From assembly GCA_041660205.1 (NCBI GenBank), contig JBAZWT010000004.1, positions 60,001 to 98,998 on the forward strand: 38,998 nt of DNA. Direction: 5' to 3'. This document shows, in pieces, positions 24,519 to 32,385 of this stretch (positions are counted from its first letter, which is position 1; each line of letters opens with the position of its first letter). A program made the position numbers and the translations under genes. The notes below the pieces were generated by a model, which did not search any database, had not been told where the DNA came from, and was given only the letters and a program-made list of their open reading frames with translations. This DNA is from Candidatus Babeliales bacterium. GTDB taxonomy: Bacteria; Babelota; Babeliae; Babelales; Chromulinivoraceae.

Positions 24519-24884
24519 ATGAAAAAATTATTACTTTGTTTTGCCCTTTTAGGCGCTTCAAACATGAGTTATTCTATGAATTTTGTTGAGTTTAGTAGGT
24601 TTGCAAGCACTTTTTCTTTTCGTGATGTTACAGGGACAGGGGATATTATTGTTGGTTATCCATGGGTCCCATTTGCAACCAATGATTCTATATCCGCAGG
24701 TTTTAGGATTAGCCCTAAAGGTATATTCACAGGAGCTACCTTTAAACAACGTACTTTTTTAGTAGGTTTATCAAATCGAGCAATTATAGCAGCTATCGTC
24801 ATAAGCGGTGGTTTGTATGTAGCCTATAAAGCCTACTGTAGCAAAAAACAAAAATCGAAATCTGACGAAGAAGAATCGATTTAA
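24519..24884 (+). CDS. Small exported/membrane protein of unknown function, 121 aa
   Basis: The ATG at 24519 has GAGGAAA seven bases upstream and starts a clear signal peptide (MKKLLLCFALLGASNMSYS); the longer frame to 24489 does not. The mature part has a Phe-rich segment (FVEFSRFASTFSF). A second transmembrane helix lies near the C-terminus (AIIAAIVISGGLYVAYKAY), followed by a charged tail KKQKSKSDEEES. The topology suggests an anchored protein with a short exported domain. No family is recognised. Confidence 0.72.
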   Translation: MKKLLLCFALLGASNMSYSMNFVEFSRFASTFSFRDVTGTGDIIVGYPWVPFATNDSISAGFRISPKGIFTGATFKQRTFLVGLSNRAIIAAIVISGGLYVAYKAYCSKKQKSKSDEEESI

Positions 24885-24900
24885 TTTTTAAAATTTACAA

Positions 24901-24937
24901 AAAAGATAGGGCACCTTTAAAAACGCCCTATCTTTTT
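24901..24937. terminator. Bidirectional terminator between convergent genes
   Basis: AAAAGATAGGGC at 24901-24912 pairs with GCCCTATCTTTT at 24925-24936, with A and T tracts on each side. It separates the 24519 gene from leftward gyrB. Confidence 0.9.
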
Positions 24938-24952
24938 ACTTAAATCTAAAAG

Positions 24953-27508
24953 TTAGATGTCGAGATTTTTTACAAATCGACCATTTTTTTCGATAAATTT
25001 GCGACGTCCTGAAACGTCATCACCCATCAATGTTGAGAACCATGAATCTGCTTCGAGTCCATCTTCAATTGAAACCTGGAGCAATGCACGAGTCTTAGGA
25101 TCCATTGCTGTTTCCCATAGTTGGTCAGGATTCATTTCACCCAGACCTTTGTATCGTTGGATGCTCATGTGAGGTTTTGACAATTGAATTAAAGCTACGA
25201 TCAGTGACATGATTCCTTTGCTTGTGATCGATTTTTCTTTTTCAAGTAAATTCCAAGAATCTTGTTCGAGAAGTAAAATTGGGTTGAGCATTTTTACTAA
25301 TTCTTGAACTTCTTCTGAACTGAAAAAATCTAACGAAACGTTCCAAGAAAAATTTGATCTGACAAAAGTTAGTTCAATTTTTTGTTGTTCGATGGTAGAT
25401 AAAGGTTTTTTTCTTGACGGCTTAATAACCGGAACTTCATCGACTTCAGTTTCATCAATCTCAATTTCATCAATTTCAGTTTCATCTTGTTCTTGTACGT
25501 CTTCAAGATCTTTGATTACTTCTTCTTCATCGCTGCCTAAATCATCATTTTGTGTGCTCACTGAAATGACGAAATCTGTGAAGTATGGTTGCAACGTTTT
25601 GATAAGTGCATCGAAATCAGAAAGGTCTTTAATGCTGTTTTGTGCTAAGCATAAAGCTAAGCTGTGACAGTGACGGTATTCAAGATTAAATCGTGAACTG
25701 ATGACATGATTTTTATTTTCATATGCCAAAAGATTATCAAGCAGTTGTTTCCACTCTGCTTGAGAGAAAGATTTTTCTTTACTTGTAAATTCAACAGCAG
25801 ACATAGCCCAGTCAAACATGAATGCTCGAAGGCTTGAATCATCTTTAAGGTATTGAGATAATTTGCCAATTTTTGCTTTGTAGAGTGGCGGCTGCGCGAT
25901 GTACAAATAACCTTTTTCAATGAGTGGCTTCATGTAGCGGAAGAAAAAGGTAAGAAGCAGTGTTCGAATGTGCGATCCGTCGACGTCAGCATCCGTCATT
26001 AAAATAATTTTATGATATCGCACTTCAGTGCAGTCAAATTCTTGTTGGCCTGGATGACAACCAACTGCAGCGATCAAGTTTTTGATCTCTTCGTTGGCAA
26101 GCATTTTATCAAGTCGTGCTTTTTCAACGTTTAAAATTTTACCTTTGAGTGGCAAGATTGCTTGAGCAAAACGGTCGCGTGCTTGTTTTGCAGATCCGCC
26201 CGCAGAATCTCCCTCAACAATGAATAGCTCAGAGTCTTTAGGATCTTCATTTGAACAGTCAGCAAGTTTTCCAGGAAGTACTGATCCTTCTAAAACTGAT
26301 TTTCTTCGCGTGATATCCCGAGCTCGTTTTGCGGCTTCGCGTGCACGTTTAGAAAGCTCAGCTTTCATCAGAATTTTTTTAGCAACGCTTGGATTTTCTT
26401 CAAAATATTCATCAAGTTTTGCAAACGTCCAAGAATCAACAAGACCTTTGATTTCGTTGTTGCCTAGTTTTGTTTTTGTTTGACCTTCAAATTGTGGCTC
26501 TGGAACTTTAATGCTAATGACGCATACAAGTCCTTCGCGGACATCTTCGCTGGAATATGATTCGTTACCCTTGAGTGTTTTTAGTGTGAAACCACGTTTA
26601 TTACAAGCTTTTGTAAGCGCAGATTTAAAACCACTAACGTGAGTACCACCTTCAACGGTGTTGATGTTGTTTACAAATGAGAAAATTTGTTCTGCGTAGC
26701 CATCGTTGTATTGCATTGCGAGTTCAAGAATGTATTTTTCATCTTCATGACGAACGGAGATGATGTCGTTGAACAAAGGCGTTTTTTTGCTGTTGATTGA
26801 TTCAACAAACGATTCAATTCCACCTTCATACAAAAACAAATGTTCTTTATTTGTTGTTTGATCGACAATGCTAATGCGTAAATTTTTATTTAAAAACGCG
26901 AGTTCGCGTAGACGCGCTGAAAGCACATCAAAGCTAAATTCTGTTGTTTCTTGAAATATTTCTGGATCAGGAATAAATGTGACTTTGGTACCATGTTTTT
27001 TCGTTGATCCTGCTTCTTTTATAGGAGCAAGAGGAATTCCTTTTGAGTATGTTTGTTTGTAAATTTTTCCATCTTTATATATTTCAAGTTGAAGATCGAT
27101 GGAAAGTGCGTTTACAACAGAGATACCAACACCGTGCAAACCACCAGAATATTTGTATGAATCTTTGTCAAATTTACCACCAGCATGAAGCTTAGTAAGT
27201 ACGACTTGAGCTGCAGAAACTTTTTCAGTTGGATGCATGTCGACAGGAATACCACGTCCGTTATCTTCAACAAACGAACCGTTGGTGTGTAAAATGACTT
27301 CGATATTGTCACAGTGTCCACCGAGTGCTTCATCCACAGAGTTATCTACAACTTCATAGACAAGGTGATGGAGCCCTTGAGGTCCTGTGTTGCCAATATA
27401 CATAGCAGGTCGTTTTCGAACGGCCTCTAGACCTTCCATAACTCTAATGGATTGGGCGCTATATTGATTTTCTTTTTTGTTTGACGGATTGTCAGATTTA
27501 TCTGCCAC
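24953..27508 (-). CDS. gyrB: DNA gyrase subunit B
   Basis: GyrB is the ATPase and TOPRIM subunit that, with GyrA, adds negative supercoils. The GHKL ATPase domain has VYEVVDNSVDEALGGHC, EDNGRGIPV, KYSGGLHGVG and HGTKV. The TOPRIM domain has EGDSAGGSAKQARD (about 431) and TDADVDGSHI (about 504). The C-terminus has the QRYKGLGEMNPDQLWETAMD block. Length is 851 aa. Between the TOPRIM halves an acidic stretch rich in EIDE/TEVDE units (about residues 654-692) stands out and looks disordered. The start is GTG at 27508 with AGGGG upstream. It is probably monocistronic. ParE is the alternative name, but length and motifs favour GyrB. Confidence 0.94.
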   Translation of the reverse strand: MADKSDNPSNKKENQYSAQSIRVMEGLEAVRKRPAMYIGNTGPQGLHHLVYEVVDNSVDEALGGHCDNIEVILHTNGSFVEDNGRGIPVDMHPTEKVSAAQVVLTKLHAGGKFDKDSYKYSGGLHGVGISVVNALSIDLQLEIYKDGKIYKQTYSKGIPLAPIKEAGSTKKHGTKVTFIPDPEIFQETTEFSFDVLSARLRELAFLNKNLRISIVDQTTNKEHLFLYEGGIESFVESINSKKTPLFNDIISVRHEDEKYILELAMQYNDGYAEQIFSFVNNINTVEGGTHVSGFKSALTKACNKRGFTLKTLKGNESYSSEDVREGLVCVISIKVPEPQFEGQTKTKLGNNEIKGLVDSWTFAKLDEYFEENPSVAKKILMKAELSKRAREAAKRARDITRRKSVLEGSVLPGKLADCSNEDPKDSELFIVEGDSAGGSAKQARDRFAQAILPLKGKILNVEKARLDKMLANEEIKNLIAAVGCHPGQQEFDCTEVRYHKIILMTDADVDGSHIRTLLLTFFFRYMKPLIEKGYLYIAQPPLYKAKIGKLSQYLKDDSSLRAFMFDWAMSAVEFTSKEKSFSQAEWKQLLDNLLAYENKNHVISSRFNLEYRHCHSLALCLAQNSIKDLSDFDALIKTLQPYFTDFVISVSTQNDDLGSDEEEVIKDLEDVQEQDETEIDEIEIDETEVDEVPVIKPSRKKPLSTIEQQKIELTFVRSNFSWNVSLDFFSSEEVQELVKMLNPILLLEQDSWNLLEKEKSITSKGIMSLIVALIQLSKPHMSIQRYKGLGEMNPDQLWETAMDPKTRALLQVSIEDGLEADSWFSTLMGDDVSGRRKFIEKNGRFVKNLDI

Positions 27509-27681
27509 AAGGATCCCCTGAATATTTTTTTTAAGAAGGTTTACTTTTCGTCGAAAAAAGATTTATTTCATATACAATAGAGTAAATATTTTCATGCTTT
27601 TTAAGTTTAGTAAAGAAATGAAAAAATTCCAATCTTTTCATTGGTCGTCGACAAAGTGTTATTCTTGGGGAGTTTTTTGAA

Positions 27682-28143
27682 GTGAACGATTTATATTTTA
27701 TGAACCTTGCTTACGAGCAAGCACGTAAGGCTATGGCAATCAACGAAGTTCCGATCGGTGCCGTTTTGGTGGATAAAAATGGTGTCGTGCTCGCTCGTGG
27801 ATACAATCAAGTTGAAAAAAAACAGACACAACTTGCTCATGCAGAAATTTCCGTACTTCAAAAGATTACAAAAAGAAATATGAATTGGCGATTGTCGTCA
27901 GTAACTTTATATGTTACGCTGCAACCCTGCTTAATGTGCCTTGGTGCTCTCTATCTTTCAAGAGTTTCTCGTGTTGTCTATGGTGTACCGTCTACTAAAT
28001 ATGGTATACCTCTTGATCAGGGCATTCAGTTAGGCATTTATAAAAACCTTGGAACTAAAATTGAATGTATGAACTATGAAAAGGCAAAAGATATTTTACG
28101 ATTATTTTTTCAAAAAAAAAGGAATGTGAAGCATGGTAACTAA
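27682..28143 (+). CDS. tadA: tRNA-specific adenosine deaminase TadA
   Basis: TadA deaminates A34 of tRNA-Arg(ACG) to inosine, so one tRNA reads several Arg codons. The zinc site is complete: HAE in AHAEISVLQ (the Glu shuttles protons) and PCLMC. The N-terminus MNDLYFMNLAYEQARKA and the VPIGAVLVDKNG strand are typical, and the length of 153 aa is normal. The start codon is GTG at 27682, preceded by GGGGAG. The downstream zinc-finger gene overlaps its end by 11 bases, so the two are translated together. Confidence 0.95.
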   Translation: MNDLYFMNLAYEQARKAMAINEVPIGAVLVDKNGVVLARGYNQVEKKQTQLAHAEISVLQKITKRNMNWRLSSVTLYVTLQPCLMCLGALYLSRVSRVVYGVPSTKYGIPLDQGIQLGIYKNLGTKIECMNYEKAKDILRLFFQKKRNVKHGN

Positions 28144-28483
28144 ATTAGAGCTTGAAAAAATCAAGCAAGATCTTGTAGCTCGTAAGCTTGAGATTGAACA
28201 AGAATTGCAAAATTTATCCAATGAAAAAATGGTTGATGGATTGTCGCAAGATGATGGTGATCAAGTTGTGACATTAACAATGGAGTCGCTGCGCCAGTCT
28301 TTGCAAGATACTGAATACAATGAATATACAAATATTGTTGCTGCACTTGCTTCTATTGATGCAGGGACGTATGGAACATGCCAAGAATGTCATGAACGAA
28401 TTTCTGAAAATCGCTTAAAATATAATCCAAACGCACGTCGTTGTTTGAATTGTCAGGAAAAGTCAGAAAAAGGTCTGGTTTAA
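28133..28483 (+). CDS. DksA/TraR-type zinc-finger protein, 116 aa
   Basis: DksA/TraR proteins reach into the secondary channel of RNA polymerase and alter transcription, often with ppGpp. The N-terminal 70 residues form a coiled coil, with the family-typical MESLRQSLQDTEYNEY near its tip side. The C-terminus carries the zinc finger CQEC then CLNC (YGTCQECHERISENRL). The tip lacks the canonical DxxDxA of E. coli DksA but has SQDDGDQ, so the activity may differ. It overlaps tadA and is followed 31 bases later by an exported GNAT-like gene. Confidence 0.88.
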   Translation: MVTKLELEKIKQDLVARKLEIEQELQNLSNEKMVDGLSQDDGDQVVTLTMESLRQSLQDTEYNEYTNIVAALASIDAGTYGTCQECHERISENRLKYNPNARRCLNCQEKSEKGLV

Positions 28484-28514
28484 ATAAAAGTCTATATAAC
28501 AAGGAGAGGCTGGT

Positions 28515-29162
28515 ATGAAAAAAAGATTTGTTGGGTTGATGGCGTTGCTGACTTGTTTGTCTTTAGGGCTTGTTGGTCATGAATTTGATATTGAGCCTAT
28601 TTCAAGCCCTGATTTACGTAGCGAGCGTGATCTTTTTATGAGATCTCATAGCTTTGCTGATCAAGGTTCTGATTTTTTATCTAACGAATTTGATAAAGAA
28701 GAACAAGCTTACAAAGATCAAAATACGCAAACACTGTTTTTTCATGCAACGTTTATGGATGAAGTGATTGGATATATTTCATTTGATGCTTCTGGTGACC
28801 ATAAAGTGCATGTACGACATTTGGCTATAGATCCAGAAATGTATGAGCCAGCTTTGATTAAAGAATTATTGTTTACTGTTTTCCAGGTGGTGCCACAAGT
28901 CGGCTTTATCTCGTTAGTTGCTAACTTGCAGCAAGTTGACGTTTTGCAATTGCTTGAAGAGCTTGGTTTTGAGTTTGCTTGTGAGCATCAAGATGGAATT
29001 TTTTGTACATATGAATTATTTGTGAATAATAAATGTAAAATTTGTGATGTTTTATATGGTCCATCCTTTTGGTATGGCAATGGAGATGAGTGGGATTCGG
29101 GCTCATATGTTACCATCCAGGAGGCTTTTTCGGAGGCAGATGATAACGCTGGTAACGAGTAA
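28515..29162 (+). CDS. Exported GNAT-fold acetyltransferase-like protein, 215 aa
   Basis: A signal peptide (about 1-21; MKKRFVGLMALLTCLSLGLV) is followed by a GNAT-like core. FHATFMDEVIGYISFDAS provides the beta strands, VHVRHLAIDPEMYEPALIKELLFTVF is the strand-helix that normally binds acetyl-CoA, and LQLLEELGFEFACEHQ is the closing part. The acetyl-CoA loop lacks the usual Q/RxxGxG/A and reads PEMYEPALI, so binding may be weak or altered. Cys residues near the end (CKICDV) could form a disulfide. Export is odd, because acetyl-CoA is cytosolic; action inside a host cell would make sense. AAGGAGAGG precedes the ATG. Confidence 0.7.
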   Translation: MKKRFVGLMALLTCLSLGLVGHEFDIEPISSPDLRSERDLFMRSHSFADQGSDFLSNEFDKEEQAYKDQNTQTLFFHATFMDEVIGYISFDASGDHKVHVRHLAIDPEMYEPALIKELLFTVFQVVPQVGFISLVANLQQVDVLQLLEELGFEFACEHQDGIFCTYELFVNNKCKICDVLYGPSFWYGNGDEWDSGSYVTIQEAFSEADDNAGNE

Positions 29163-29194
29163 CCCTTAACGTGGCGATAAAAGCTCTAGTATCT

Positions 29195-29222
29195 TTGACT
29201 TTTTCAAGGACTCTAGTATCAT
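29195..29222 (+). promoter_or_regulatory. Predicted promoter of rpsI
   Basis: TTGACT at 29195-29200 and TATCAT at 29217-29222 are spaced 16 bases apart, 72 bases upstream of rpsI. The word CTCTAGTATC occurs twice here (near 29184 and 29211), the second time overlapping the -10. Confidence 0.5.
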
Positions 29223-29293
29223 AAAAGCTATATTGTGAATTAGTATTAAATTTAAAAGTTAACTCTATTAATCGGAAGAAAGGCCTACTTTTT

Positions 29294-29776
29294 ATGGCAC
29301 AAGCTCCAGCTTCTACAAAGAAAACAGCAAAAGCGCCAGCTTTAAAAGCAACATCTATTAAACCAAAACGAGTAAAGGCTATTGCAAATAAACCTTTTTC
29401 TCAAGGCACTGGCAGAAGAAAATCAGCTGTTGCTCGAGTATTGCTTAGAAAAGGCAACGGTCAAATTCTGATTAACGGTAAATCATTCGAAGAATATTTT
29501 ACAGTTCCTGCATCACGAGACGCTTGCCAAGCATCATTCATAACAGCTCCAGCTACTTCAGGCATGACAGCTGACATCAAAGTTTCTGGCGGCGGATTTA
29601 GTTCTCAAGCAGTTGCGGCACAACTCGGTATCGCTCGAGCGCTTCTATTGTTTGATGAAACACTAAGACCCGAACTAAGAAAACTTGGCTTTTTAACCGT
29701 TGATTCTCGCGTTAAAGAACGTAAAAAATACGGTCAAAAAGGCGCTCGTGCAAAGTTCCAATTTACAAAAAGATAA
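29294..29776 (+). CDS. rpsI: 30S ribosomal protein S9
   Basis: S9 sits in the head of the small subunit, and its C-terminal tail reaches the P-site tRNA. The S9 core is clear: GTGRRKSAVARVLLRKGNG, GGGFSSQAVAAQLGIARALL, LTVDSRVKERKKYGQKGARA, and the basic end QFTKR. The first 35 residues are a Lys/Ala/Pro-rich extension not found in E. coli S9. rplM (L13), its usual operon partner, is not next to it. It has its own promoter and terminator. Confidence 0.96.
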   Translation: MAQAPASTKKTAKAPALKATSIKPKRVKAIANKPFSQGTGRRKSAVARVLLRKGNGQILINGKSFEEYFTVPASRDACQASFITAPATSGMTADIKVSGGGFSSQAVAAQLGIARALLLFDETLRPELRKLGFLTVDSRVKERKKYGQKGARAKFQFTKR

Positions 29777-29797
29777 AGAATTTTTGGCAGTTAATGC

Positions 29798-29830
29798 AAA
29801 AAGAGCACTCGAAAGAGTGCTCTTTTTTTT
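29798..29830 (+). terminator. Strong terminator of rpsI
   Basis: AAAAAGAGCACTC at 29798-29810 pairs perfectly with 29815-29827 around a GAAA loop, followed by T. It starts 22 bases after the rpsI stop. Confidence 0.95.
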
Positions 29831-29924
29831 GATTGTTTTATAAGATTCTTGAATGTTTTGATTCATTTTTCGTACGTTGCCACAAATCTCTATTTTTCCA
29901 CATGTAGCAAGTATAGGAATAACA

Positions 29925-30368
29925 ATGAAAATAAGAATTATTTTATATTCGTTAATTAGTTTATGTATCGTGGCAAGTGACGATTCTGCTCGTAGGATAG
30001 ATCCAAAGAACTTAACGATTCAAATAGTACCCTTTGTAATTGGAAGAGTGAGATTGGAAAGACCTATGACGCCGATAAGGACTGTGGTCGAAGAAATTCA
30101 ATTGGAAGAAGAGGTATGGAAGCTACGACCTGAAAATAAGCTAGGACCTATTAGAACAAGCGCTCAATCTTGCGACTCTGTACGCAAGCAAGCGCTGATG
30201 GCATTTGCAGAACGCAAAGTTCAGGCGGTGCTTGAAGACAAGGTAAGAAAGGATGTGTTTGAAATTATGCGACAAAAATATTTAGTGAGATTGGAGCAAG
30301 TTTTTGACACAAATCATTCTGTATCTTCAATCGTATCATCTGAAGTTGCGTCAGATAGAAGAATGTAG
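29925..30368 (+). CDS. Exported protein of unknown function, 147 aa
   Basis: The ATG at 29925 has TAGGA nine bases upstream and begins a signal peptide (MKIRIILYSLISLCIVASD). An upstream in-frame TTG at 29877 would hide it. The mature part has a beta-like stretch (LTIQIVPFVIGRVRLERP), then a Glu-rich segment. A long charged helix follows (about 85-125; RKQALMAFAERKVQAVLEDK). No motif is recognised. It stands alone between the rpsI terminator and a convergent gene. Confidence 0.68.
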   Translation: MKIRIILYSLISLCIVASDDSARRIDPKNLTIQIVPFVIGRVRLERPMTPIRTVVEEIQLEEEVWKLRPENKLGPIRTSAQSCDSVRKQALMAFAERKVQAVLEDKVRKDVFEIMRQKYLVRLEQVFDTNHSVSSIVSSEVASDRRM

Positions 30369-30425
30369 TCTCATACGGTGCAAACCAAGTAACTATATAA
30401 AAAAAGCATTTGAACAGTGATTATT

Positions 30426-31121
30426 TTAGTAGACAGTTGAGCGTGTACATAATTCATTATAGGCAGACAGTGTTATTATTTCTCTTTGCTCCCAAGAATT
30501 TTTTTCACCAGCATTATTAAAGCTTGCAATGTGTTCATCGCTTAAATATTGAGCTGGCAATGTATATGATTTTTCAAATGCATTGGTTTTTATTTTTACG
30601 GTGTTTATTGTAGGAAGTAAGTCATTATTGTTTGCTGTAAGATCACTCAGTTGCTTAAGACATTGATTAGAGTTTTCAATTGATTCATCATCAATCTGTA
30701 AACCTTGAAAAGTTGTTGCAACGTTAGTTACCTGTACATAAGAATCAACAAGTTTATTTTTTACATTGTGCTCAGCGTAAGCAGGGGCATACAATATTGG
30801 CGTGCCTTTATTGGTACCAAAAAAAAGCCAACTTCTACTAACTTTTACAAGCCATGTTGCAGGATCGTTATCTATAACAAGATACTTATGAAATTCTTGT
30901 TTTTGTTCATTAACCTGTTTGCAGGTAGTGAGCTCATAAGGCAAACAATACATAATTTTTTGTGTTATAAAATTTCGTTGTGCCATACATAATCGGGCTG
31001 TAGTTGCTTGTGTTGTTGACCGCATTGTGTTTGGTAATATTCGATGCATAGCATTCAAATTTTCAACAGCCAAAAAATTCATAATTGTTAAAAATCTGCA
31101 GAAATTTTTAAGAGAAATCAC
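30426..31121 (-). CDS. Protein of unknown function with signal-like N-terminus, 231 aa
   Basis: The start is GTG at 31121 with AAGGA seven bases upstream. The N-terminus (ISLKNFCRFLTIMNFLAVENLNAM) is moderately hydrophobic and may be a signal peptide, with a likely cut near residue 25. The body contains WLVKVSRSWLFFGTNKGTPILYAP, then an acidic and Asn-rich middle. The last third has many polar residues and ends in RSTVY. Cys residues are scattered (five or so). No domain is recognised. It is a single leftward gene. Confidence 0.65.
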   Translation of the reverse strand: MISLKNFCRFLTIMNFLAVENLNAMHRILPNTMRSTTQATTARLCMAQRNFITQKIMYCLPYELTTCKQVNEQKQEFHKYLVIDNDPATWLVKVSRSWLFFGTNKGTPILYAPAYAEHNVKNKLVDSYVQVTNVATTFQGLQIDDESIENSNQCLKQLSDLTANNNDLLPTINTVKIKTNAFEKSYTLPAQYLSDEHIASFNNAGEKNSWEQREIITLSAYNELCTRSTVY

Positions 31122-31404
31122 TTGATATCCTTTTCATGGTAGACGTTATTTTGATACATGTTTCAAAGCATGCATTAAAGCTTATCTGACTTTGTAAAAA
31201 AAATCATGAAAAAGTTGATAATTTATAAGTTGGATCTTATTGATGATAAACAGAAGTTATGGTAAAAAAGAATGCGAACATCGAAATTGATGCAATCGAG
31301 AGATAAATTCTATATTTTGTTTTATGTTTCACGTTAAAAAATCTTTGTGTTGAGTTTGACGACGGTACTGAGTAGGTTCATTCAAGGTACTCTTTTGACT
31401 TATA

Positions 31405-31432
31405 TTGTCAACTTTTACGCTTGTGCTACAGT
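31405..31432 (+). promoter_or_regulatory. Possible promoter of the ftsB-like/sodA/endoQ operon
   Basis: TTGTCA at 31405-31410 and TACAGT at 31427-31432 are spaced 16 bases apart, 50 bases upstream of the first start. The rest of the 360-base interval 31122-31481 is AT-rich, and I see no gene in it. Confidence 0.4.
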
Positions 31433-31481
31433 GTCAAAAGTATCGTTTTTAGGCATTTTTTCAAGTCACTTGGGAGAGAGT

Positions 31482-31769
31482 ATGACATTTTTAATGCGTC
31501 GACTTATCATGTTTTTTTTAGTTTTTGAGGTAGTTGTCTTCTTTGTGCTATATTGTTTTGGACCAAAGGGTCTGACAATGTTAGTTGATTTGCGCAAACA
31601 ACAGCAGCAAACACGAATCGATATCTGTACCATACAAAAAGAAATTAAAACTTTGCAGAGCGATATTGAAATGAACTTCAGCGATTTTGCAAAAGAAAAA
31701 ATAGCGCGAGAAAAATTGTTAATGAAAAAAGATCAAGAACAAGTTTATTTTAAAACTAAGGTGAAATAA
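31482..31769 (+). CDS. ftsB: FtsB/DivIC-like septum formation protein, 95 aa
   Basis: FtsB/DivIC proteins are small bitopic membrane proteins that link early and late parts of the division machinery. The ATG at 31482 is preceded by GGGAGAGAG. An upstream in-frame extension to 31347 is unlikely, because it precedes the ribosome-binding site. The layout fits: a short basic N-terminus, one transmembrane helix (about 8-26), a coiled coil (about 35-75), and the family's closing block FAKEKIAREKLLMKKDQEQVYF (split here at 71-92). Its stop shares one base with the sodA start (TAATG). The symbol is by similarity of layout; divIC would be equally fair. Confidence 0.78.
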   Translation: MTFLMRRLIMFFLVFEVVVFFVLYCFGPKGLTMLVDLRKQQQQTRIDICTIQKEIKTLQSDIEMNFSDFAKEKIAREKLLMKKDQEQVYFKTKVK

Positions 31770-32380
31770 TGTTTACTGTGCCAAAACTTTCTTATTCATA
31801 CGATGCATTGCTTCCATACATTGACGCACAAACCATGGAAATTCATATTACCAAGCATCATCAAGCATACGTTGATAATTTAAACAAAGCGTTATTGCCT
31901 TATCCTGAGCTGCAAAAATTGAGCCTTGAAGCTCTTTTAACTGGCATAGAGTCTTTACCAGATGCTATTAAAACAGCAGTCAGAAATAATGCTGGCGGTC
32001 ACTACAATCACACACTTTTCTGGGAAATGATGAAACCAAGTGCAGATATGAAACAAGGTTTGCTCATTGCAGAAATTCAAAAAAAATTCGGAACGTATCA
32101 AGCATTTAAAGATCAGTTTGAAACTGCTGCAAAGACTCGCTTTGGAAGTGGATGGGCTTGGTTAGTTTTAAATAAGTCTGGTGATTTAGAAGTTTTTTCT
32201 ACAGCAAATCAAGATGCTCCATTGATGCAAGGATCTGTACCGCTTCTTGGACTTGATGTGTGGGAACATGCTTATTATTTGCATTATCAAAATCGTCGAC
32301 CTGACTACATCGCAGCGTGGTGGAATGTCGTTAATTGGGAATTTGTTGAAGAGCGTTATCGCGCTGTTATTGGAAAATAG
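31769..32380 (+). CDS. sodA: Superoxide dismutase, Mn-type
   Basis: The enzyme turns superoxide into oxygen and hydrogen peroxide. The four metal ligands are in place: His26 (EIHITKHH), His81 (GGHYNHTLFW), Asp163 and His167 (LGLDVWEHAYY). The Gln148 of ANQDAPLMQG and the GLDVWEHAYYL form, rather than TVDVWEHAYYID, point to the manganese or cambialistic group. The length of 203 aa is normal and no signal peptide is present, so it is cytosolic. It is translationally coupled to the ftsB-like gene and lies five bases before endoQ. That may place superoxide defence with a repair enzyme for damaged bases. Confidence 0.96.
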   Translation: MFTVPKLSYSYDALLPYIDAQTMEIHITKHHQAYVDNLNKALLPYPELQKLSLEALLTGIESLPDAIKTAVRNNAGGHYNHTLFWEMMKPSADMKQGLLIAEIQKKFGTYQAFKDQFETAAKTRFGSGWAWLVLNKSGDLEVFSTANQDAPLMQGSVPLLGLDVWEHAYYLHYQNRRPDYIAAWWNVVNWEFVEERYRAVIGK

Positions 32381-32385
32381 TTTAG

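Noticed and set aside
25392..25667. Rightward Ser-rich open frame opposite gyrB
   Set aside because: It is the antisense reading of the acidic repeat of GyrB; the Ser/Thr richness comes from complementing Asp/Glu codons.
27508..27530. Repeat copy at the gyrB start (ggatcccctg)
   Set aside because: It shares only the GGATCC word with the dispersed repeats and lacks the TCATCC partner arm; probably just the ribosome-binding region.
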